From assembly GCF_023703325.1 (NCBI RefSeq), contig NZ_JAMQGM010000027.1:1-64000 (forward strand): a stretch of DNA of 64,000 nt, read 5' to 3'. How positions within the stretch are numbered: the stretch's first letter is position 1; each line of letters starts with the position of its first letter. The notes below the pieces were generated by a model. The model had not been told where the DNA came from and did no database searches. It worked only from the letters and a program-made list of their open reading frames with translations. Source of the DNA: Streptomyces meridianus. GTDB lineage: Bacteria; Actinomycetota; Actinomycetes; Streptomycetales; Streptomycetaceae. The position numbers and the translations under genes are program-made. Shown here piece after piece: positions 59,551 through 64,000 of this stretch.

Positions 59551-60803
59551 TCGTGGGCGCCGGTCCCTACGGCCTGTCGATCGCCGCGCACGCGGCCGCC
59601 GCCGGGCTGCGGCTGCGGGTGTTCGGCCGCCCCATGGCCTCGTGGCGCGACCACATGCCCGAAGGAATGTTCCTCAAGTCGGAGCCGTGGTCGTCGAACC
59701 TGTCGGACCCCTCCGGCGACATCACGCTGTCCGCCTTCTGCGCCTCCCGGAACCTTCCGGCCGAGCACGGCCACCCGATGTCGATCGACACCTTCACCGA
59801 GTACGGACTCTGGTTCGGCGAGCGCGCCGTGCCCAGCATCGACGAGCAGACGGTCACCGCGGTCCGCCCGTACCGCGACGGCTTCCGGGTGGAGACCGCC
59901 GACGGAGAGATCGTCCCCACCCGGACCGTGGCCCTGGCCGTAGGCGTGATGCCGTTCGTACACCGCCCGGCGCCCCTCGGACCGTTGCCGGCGGGCCTCG
60001 TGTCGCACAGCAGCGACCATCGCGACCTCTCGGTGTTCAAGGGGAAGGACGTCACCGTCATCGGCGCCGGGCAGGCGGCGCTGGAGACCGCGGCGCTGCT
60101 GGCCGAGGAGGGAGCACAGGCGCGCATCGTCGCGCGCGCCGGGGGCATCCGGTGGAACACCCGGCCCCAGCCGCTCGAGCGCGGGCTGCTGACCTCGCTG
60201 CGCGATCCGCACTGCGGCCTGGGCACGGGATGGCCCAGCTGGGTGTGGTCCGAGATCCCCTGGGCGGTCCGCAGGCTGCCCGGCCCGACCCGGGTGCGCA
60301 TTGCCGCCACCGCGCTCGGGCCCGCCGGTGCCTGGTGGCTCCGCGACCGTGTCGAGGGCAGTGTTCCAGCGCTGCTGGGGCACCGGCTGCGCAGTGCCCA
60401 GCCGAGGGCGGGCGGGGTCCGGCTGGGGTTCGTCACCACCGACGGTGAACTCGCAGCCGTGGACACCGAGCACGTGATCGCTGCCACCGGCTTCGTCCCG
60501 GACCTGGCCCGGCTGTCCATGATCGACGCCCGGCTGCGCGGCGAGCTCCGGCGCGTCGGCGAGACGGGCCGCGCCCCCGAGCTCAACGGCCGCTTCGAGT
60601 CGTCGCGCCCCGGGCTCTTCTTCGCCGGGCTGCTGACTGCGCCCTCCTTCGGCCCGTCCATGCGCTTCGTCTACGGTGCTTCGTTCACGGCGGAGAGGCT
60701 GGTGCGCGGGGTGAAACGGCGGATCGGCAGGCGCCTGCTGGTGACGCAGAACCGGAAGCCGGAGGGTGAACGGTCGGACGTGCGCGTCGGCAGTCGCGCC
60801 TGA
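59535..60803 (+). CDS. FAD/NAD(P)-binding flavoprotein (monooxygenase-like)
   Basis: 422 residues. FAD site VVVGAGPYGLSIAAHA at the N-terminus, NAD(P) site VIGAGQAALETAALLAEEG near residue 180, and the ATGFVPDL motif typical of N-hydroxylating monooxygenases. HMPEGMFLKSEPWSSNLS resembles the substrate loop of lysine/ornithine N-hydroxylases and related enzymes. ATG at 59535 lies inside the ATP-grasp gene. A rho-independent-like hairpin follows. The substrate is unknown; oxidation of the ATP-grasp product is an inference. Confidence 0.88.
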   Translation: MYDLVVVGAGPYGLSIAAHAAAAGLRLRVFGRPMASWRDHMPEGMFLKSEPWSSNLSDPSGDITLSAFCASRNLPAEHGHPMSIDTFTEYGLWFGERAVPSIDEQTVTAVRPYRDGFRVETADGEIVPTRTVALAVGVMPFVHRPAPLGPLPAGLVSHSSDHRDLSVFKGKDVTVIGAGQAALETAALLAEEGAQARIVARAGGIRWNTRPQPLERGLLTSLRDPHCGLGTGWPSWVWSEIPWAVRRLPGPTRVRIAATALGPAGAWWLRDRVEGSVPALLGHRLRSAQPRAGGVRLGFVTTDGELAAVDTEHVIAATGFVPDLARLSMIDARLRGELRRVGETGRAPELNGRFESSRPGLFFAGLLTAPSFGPSMRFVYGASFTAERLVRGVKRRIGRRLLVTQNRKPEGERSDVRVGSRA

Positions 60804-60856
60804 CACGACGGCCTCGGGACCCGGGCCGCCGGCCCGGGAGCGCCTGTCCCACGCGA

Positions 60857-60889
60857 ACGGGTGGCTGCTCGTGTGCAGCCACCCGTTTT
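60857..60889. terminator. strong terminator between the flavoprotein gene and tRNA-Leu
   Basis: ACGGGTGGCTGC (60857-60868) pairs perfectly with GCAGCCACCCGT (60875-60886), followed by TTT on the + strand. It ends the exopolysaccharide-side operon and can also end the tRNA transcript arriving from the other strand. Confidence 0.88.
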
Positions 60890-60892
60890 CCG

Positions 60893-60980
60893 TGGTGTCC
60901 GAGGGGGGACTTGAACCCCCACGCCCGATAAAGGGCACTAGCACCTCAAGCTAGCGCGTCTGCCATTCCGCCACCCGGAC
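60893..60980 (-). tRNA. tRNA-Leu (anticodon GAG)
   Basis: 88 bases including an encoded CCA. The acceptor stem GTCCGGG pairs with CTCGGAC (one G-T pair), discriminator A. The anticodon loop TTGAGGT between CTAGC and GCTAG reads GAG for CUC leucine codons. A long variable arm (GCCC-TTTATC-GGGC) and the GGTTCAAGTCC T-arm confirm a class II tRNA. A -10-like TATGGT lies at 61024-61029 on the same strand. Confidence 0.97.
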
Positions 60981-61211
60981 AAGGTGTGTGCCGTCCGGCC
61001 CCGGGGCCGTTCCGACGTGGAAAACCATAGCAAACATCCAGGCGTGGCCGATCACCCGAACCGGGGACACGGTCGCCGCATCGTCCGCCGGCCGCACGGC
61101 CGGGACCGACGCGGCCTTGGGCTGCGCCCTCCGCCGCGGGAGGATGGCCACGGATCCTGCCGCGCGGTCCGCAGGCCGGCCCGGCGGCAACGCACCACGA
61201 GGAGGCAGAGC

Positions 61212-62558
61212 GTGAGCGAGTCGAACCCGGCCACGAGGAAGTCCGGCACCGCCGCAGGCGGGAATGCCGAGGATGAAGTCGTCGGCCTCTGCCGGGACCT
61301 GATCCGGATCGACACGAGCAACTACGGCGACCACTCGGGCCCGGGCGAGCGCGCCGCCGCCGAGTACCTCGCCGAGAAGCTCGCGGAAGTCGGCCTCGAA
61401 CCACAGATCTTCGAGTCCCACCCGGGCCGTGCCTCCACCGTGGCAAGGATCGAGGGAGAGGACCCGTCGCGGCCCGCGCTCCTCATCCACGGGCACACCG
61501 ACGTGGTGCCGGCCAATGCGGAGGACTGGACCCACCACCCCTTCTCCGGGGAGATTGCGGACGGCTGCCTCTGGGGACGCGGAGCCGTCGACATGAAGGA
61601 CATGGACGCCATGACGCTGGCGGTCGTCCGGGAGCGGATGCGCAGCGGCCGCAAACCTCCGCGGGACATCGTGCTCGCCTTCCTCGCAGACGAGGAGGCG
61701 GGCGGTGTGTACGGCGCTCGGCACCTCGTCGACGAGCACCCGGACCTCTTCGAAGGGGTCACCGAGGCGATCGGCGAGGTCGGCGGGTTCTCGTTCACGG
61801 TCAACGAGAACCTGCGGCTGTACCTGGTGGAGACGGCCCAGAAGGGCATGCACTGGATGCGGCTCACCGTGGACGGCACCGCAGGCCACGGCTCGATGAC
61901 CAACAACGACAACGCGATCACCGAGCTGTGCGAGGCGGTCGGCCGTCTGGGCCGCCACACGTTCCCCGTCCGGGTCACCAAGACGGTGCGCTCGTTCCTC
62001 GACGAGCTGTCGGACGCCCTGGGCACGCCGCTCGATCCGGAGGACATGGACGCGACGCTCGCCAAGCTCGGCGGCATCGCCAAGATCATCGGGGCCACGC
62101 TGCGCAACACCGCAGCGCCGACCATGCTGGGCGCCGGGTACAAGGTGAACGTGATTCCGGGGCAGGCCACGGCACACGTCGACGGCCGGTTCCTGCCCGG
62201 GTACGAGGAGGAGTTCCTCGCCGACCTCGACCGGGTCCTGGGCCCGCGGGTCAAACGTGAGGACGTGCACGCGGACAAGGCGCTCGAGACGAGCTTCGAC
62301 GGGAACCTCGTCGACGCCATGCAGACCGCCCTGCGGGCGGAGGACCCGATCGCCCGCGCCGTGCCGTACTGCCTCTCCGGCGGCACCGACGCCAAGTCGT
62401 TCGACGATCTCGGCATCCGGTGCTTCGGCTTCGCGCCTCTGCAGCTTCCGCCCGAGCTGGACTTCGCCGGAATGTTCCACGGCGTGGACGAGAGGGTTCC
62501 CGTGGACGGCCTGAAATTCGGGGTCCGGGTTCTCGACCGGTTCCTCGACGGGAGCTGA
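61212..62558 (+). CDS. M20 family metallopeptidase
   Basis: 448 residues. Metal and catalytic blocks are LLIHGHTDVVPA, GRGAVDMKDMDA (bridging Asp), LADEEAGGVYGARHL (catalytic Glu) and GGTDAKSFDDLGI. The dimerisation domain lies between about residues 215 and 330, with GTAGHGSM. It is a cytoplasmic zinc carboxy- or dipeptidase of the M20/ArgE/DapE group. GTG start with GGAGG eight bases upstream. A 15-bp hairpin follows the gene. Functional link to the chaplins downstream is not implied. Confidence 0.95.
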   Translation: MSESNPATRKSGTAAGGNAEDEVVGLCRDLIRIDTSNYGDHSGPGERAAAEYLAEKLAEVGLEPQIFESHPGRASTVARIEGEDPSRPALLIHGHTDVVPANAEDWTHHPFSGEIADGCLWGRGAVDMKDMDAMTLAVVRERMRSGRKPPRDIVLAFLADEEAGGVYGARHLVDEHPDLFEGVTEAIGEVGGFSFTVNENLRLYLVETAQKGMHWMRLTVDGTAGHGSMTNNDNAITELCEAVGRLGRHTFPVRVTKTVRSFLDELSDALGTPLDPEDMDATLAKLGGIAKIIGATLRNTAAPTMLGAGYKVNVIPGQATAHVDGRFLPGYEEEFLADLDRVLGPRVKREDVHADKALETSFDGNLVDAMQTALRAEDPIARAVPYCLSGGTDAKSFDDLGIRCFGFAPLQLPPELDFAGMFHGVDERVPVDGLKFGVRVLDRFLDGS

Positions 62559-62561
62559 TGC

Positions 62562-62594
62562 CAGGGCTCCGGCCGCGATGCGGCCGGAGCCCTG
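62562..62594 (+). terminator. terminator after the M20 peptidase gene
   Basis: CAGGGCTCCGGCCGC, GAT, GCGGCCGGAGCCCTG: a perfect 15-bp stem four bases after the stop. Confidence 0.85.
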
Positions 62595-62728
62595 CGTCAA
62601 TCCGGTATCCGGCCCACCCCACCTGATCGAGTGAATGAACTTTCGTCTCCGTAGCCCAATCTCTCCCCCTCTCGTTGCAGCCTGTGTGGGCCTTTCGCCA
62701 AGGGCCCGTTCTGCCACAAGGAGGAAGA

Positions 62729-62962
62729 ATGATCCAGCAGGTCGTGGCCGCCACGGCGGTCGTCGGCGGTCTCGTGCTCGCCGCTGCGGGTACAGCCGTC
62801 GCCGAGTCTGCTGCCAGGGGTGCCTCCGCGCATTCCTCCGGGACCGCGTCGGGCAACGTCGTCCAGGCGCCGGTGCATGTTCCGCTGAACGTGTGCGGCG
62901 ACTCGGTCTCCGTGATCGGTGCTCTCAATCCCTCCTTCGGCAACACGTGCAGCACGAAGTGA
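62729..62962 (+). CDS. short chaplin (ChpE/ChpH-type)
   Basis: 77 residues: signal peptide of about 25 (VVAATAVVGGLVLAAAG, cleavage near AVAES), a short Ser/Ala spacer, then one chaplin domain (about 38-77) with GNVVQAPVHVPLNVCGDSVS and C56 and C74 for the intramolecular disulphide. Chaplins assemble into amyloid fibrils that lower surface tension and coat aerial hyphae. AAGGAGGA precedes the ATG. The gene is followed by a long chaplin, the same arrangement as chpH-chpC in Streptomyces coelicolor. Confidence 0.95.
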   Translation: MIQQVVAATAVVGGLVLAAAGTAVAESAARGASAHSSGTASGNVVQAPVHVPLNVCGDSVSVIGALNPSFGNTCSTK

Positions 62963-62995
62963 TGTTGTGACACAGCCCATGAGGGTGTGATCCCG

Positions 62996-63032
62996 CGTGG
63001 CCCCGGGGTGCCAGAGGCATTCCGGGGTCACG
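62996..63032. terminator. inverted repeat between the two chaplin genes
   Basis: CGTGGCCCCGG (62996-63006) and CCGGGGTCACG (63022-63032) pair with one G-U. No T run follows. It may separate or attenuate the two chaplin transcripts. Confidence 0.5.
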
Positions 63033-63096
63033 TGGAATTGGCTACCGGGCAGTTAGCCCGCGAGCATTCCTGAAATTTAGGCAGGGGAAGAAAGCT

Positions 63097-63759
63097 ATGC
63101 GACAGGTCGCAAGAAAAGGCCTGATCACCGTTGCGGCCGCGAGCGGAATGCTCGCCATCACCGGTGGTTACGCGCACGCGGATGCGGGCGCCAAGGGGCT
63201 CACCGAGGAAGCGTCGGGCCTCCTCACCGGAAACGTCGTCCAGGCGCCCGTACATGTGCCGGTGAACATCTGTGGCAACACGGTGAACGTCCTCGGGGCC
63301 CTCAACCCCGCGGCCGGCAACGACTGCGCCACACGGTCGGGCGGCAGTGCGGGCGACAGCGGCTCCGACGAGACGGCCGGCGATTCCGGCACCACCGGTC
63401 TCAGCAACGAGTCGGAGGGGACCGGCTCCGGCAACGTGATCCAGCTGCCGATCGAGGCGCCCGTCAACCTCTGCGGCAACAACATCGGCCTCGCTTCCCT
63501 CGACAACCTGTCGGCCGACAACGGGTGCGCCCAGGGCACCACGCTGCAGGGCGGGGACTCTCCGGAGACCCCCGGGGACGAGGAGGAGGGCGACAGCCCG
63601 AACACTCCGGACACGGACGGCACCTCCGGTGAGCAGGTCGAGCTGGCCGAGACCGGCACTTCCTCCGGGCTCACGGGCGTCGCCCTGCCCGCGGGCGCGG
63701 CGCTCGTCCTGGGTGGTGCGGTGCTGTTCCGCCGTTCCCGGGCGGCCTCCCGGTCCTGA
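63097..63759 (+). CDS. long chaplin with two chaplin domains and sortase signal (ChpA/B/C-type)
   Basis: 220 residues: signal peptide to about 29, chaplin domain 1 (about 40-78, C59 and C77), a Gly/Ser/Asp linker, chaplin domain 2 (about 107-145, C126 and C144), an acidic Pro/Thr-rich stalk, then LAETG (183-187), a membrane segment and a basic tail RRSRAASRS. LAETG fits the class E sortases that anchor long chaplins to the wall, where they hold the short chaplin fibrils. ATG with AGGGGAAG upstream. A very strong hairpin follows. Confidence 0.95.
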   Translation: MRQVARKGLITVAAASGMLAITGGYAHADAGAKGLTEEASGLLTGNVVQAPVHVPVNICGNTVNVLGALNPAAGNDCATRSGGSAGDSGSDETAGDSGTTGLSNESEGTGSGNVIQLPIEAPVNLCGNNIGLASLDNLSADNGCAQGTTLQGGDSPETPGDEEEGDSPNTPDTDGTSGEQVELAETGTSSGLTGVALPAGAALVLGGAVLFRRSRAASRS

Positions 63760-63790
63760 GGCGGAACCGCGGTGACCCGCGGATCACAGG

Positions 63791-63820
63791 AGCGGGCCCC
63801 GGACACGTCCGGGGCCCGCT
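63791..63820. terminator. bidirectional terminator after the long chaplin gene
   Basis: AGCGGGCCCCGGAC (63791-63804) and GTCCGGGGCCCGCT (63807-63820) form a 14-bp stem between convergent genes. Confidence 0.85.
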
Positions 63821-63853
63821 CTCATGCCGTGTGCGGCTGCGCAGTCCCGGCAG

Positions 63854-64000
63854 TCACCACGTGGCGCGCACCTGGCGGATGATCCGGCGGCGCAGCCGCA
63901 CCCGACGGCTGCCGTCGGGGTGCAGCCGCAGGCGGTCCAACTCCCAGTGTCCGTATTCGGCATGGTCGGTCAGCAGGCGTGCGGTGTCCTTCCGGGACAC
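63854..64000 (-). CDS. DUF5703-type small protein, C-terminal part
   Basis: The last 48 codons of a gene whose start is beyond the window. The sequence RLLTDHAEYGHWELDRLRLH followed by DGSRRVRLRRRIIRQVRATW and a stop is the conserved end of a short Streptomyces family, annotated as DUF5703 as far as I recall. Function unknown. Convergent with the chaplin gene. Confidence 0.7.
   Translation of the reverse strand: MSRKDTARLLTDHAEYGHWELDRLRLHPDGSRRVRLRRRIIRQVRATW

Noticed and set aside
62595..62728. BldN-type sigma promoter before the short chaplin
   Set aside because: Chaplin genes are usually BldN targets, but I could not find convincing CGTAAC and CGTTGA hexamers with proper spacing.
1..64000. 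CRISPR array, prophage, rRNA operon or replication origin
   Set aside because: No regularly spaced repeats, phage structural or integrase genes, rRNA sequence or DnaA-box cluster was seen.

Overview
The window is chromosomal DNA of a Streptomyces or very close relative. Evidence: very high GC with strong third-position GC bias, many GTG starts, many TetR regulators, two chaplin genes with an LAETG sorting signal, a cslA/glxA/cslZ-type locus, and a guanidine-III riboswitch in front of a small exporter. No CRISPR array, rRNA or intact insertion sequence was seen. The only RNA gene found is a tRNA-Leu(GAG). Both window edges cut a gene: an SGNH esterase at base 1 and a DUF5703-type gene at base 64000.

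Region 1 (1-5317): esterase tail, a small conserved protein, a CaiB-type CoA-transferase, a TetR gene destroyed by an IS200/IS605-type TnpB remnant that keeps its right end, a stand-alone type ISP specificity-domain protein, and a GntR/UTRA regulator with an 18-bp tandem duplication upstream. Region 2 (5376-9857): homogentisate dioxygenase hmgA and a divergent TetR gene with a palindrome between them, then a molybdopterin oxidoreductase. Region 3 (9917-17711): two TetR-controlled catabolic modules. The first is aldehyde dehydrogenase, alcohol dehydrogenase and an MFS carrier, with a divergent TetR/acyl-CoA dehydrogenase pair; both promoters carry the same inverted repeat. The second is TetR, RidA and a MaoC hydratase, again with one palindrome repeated at two promoters.

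Region 4 (17774-25064): an oxalate/formate-type MFS carrier with its 48-residue companion, an unknown zinc-ribbon protein, a secreted penicillin-acylase-family hydrolase, the riboswitch-controlled guanidinium exporter, and a NamZ-type exo-muramidase. Region 5 (25204-32086): SDR, acyl-CoA ligase and TetR, then a P1 peptidase, then an acyl-CoA dehydrogenase and a kinase that look like the separate halves of eukaryotic ACAD10/11. A shared operator joins the two transcription units, suggesting 4-hydroxy acid degradation. Region 6 (32187-40600): two DUF202 membrane proteins, a Nudix protein lacking its Nudix box, a repeat-like protein of unknown role, an amino acid/amine permease overlapping a copper amine oxidase, and phosphoketolase.

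Region 7 (40842-60803) is devoted to surface glycan. A GH6 lipoprotein, the GlxA copper-radical oxidase and a CslA-type synthase form a hyphal-tip glycan locus. Divergent from it are a DUF3344 secreted protein and a long, translationally coupled exopolysaccharide operon: glycosyltransferase, undecaprenyl-phosphate sugar transferase, polymerase/ligase, MurJ-like flippase, deacetylase, second glycosyltransferase, Wzz-like protein and GNAT. These are followed by a convergent GH26-like glycosidase, an ATP-grasp enzyme and an FAD protein. Region 8 (60857-64000): terminator, tRNA-Leu, M20 peptidase, a short chaplin, a long sortase-anchored chaplin, and the partial DUF5703-type gene.
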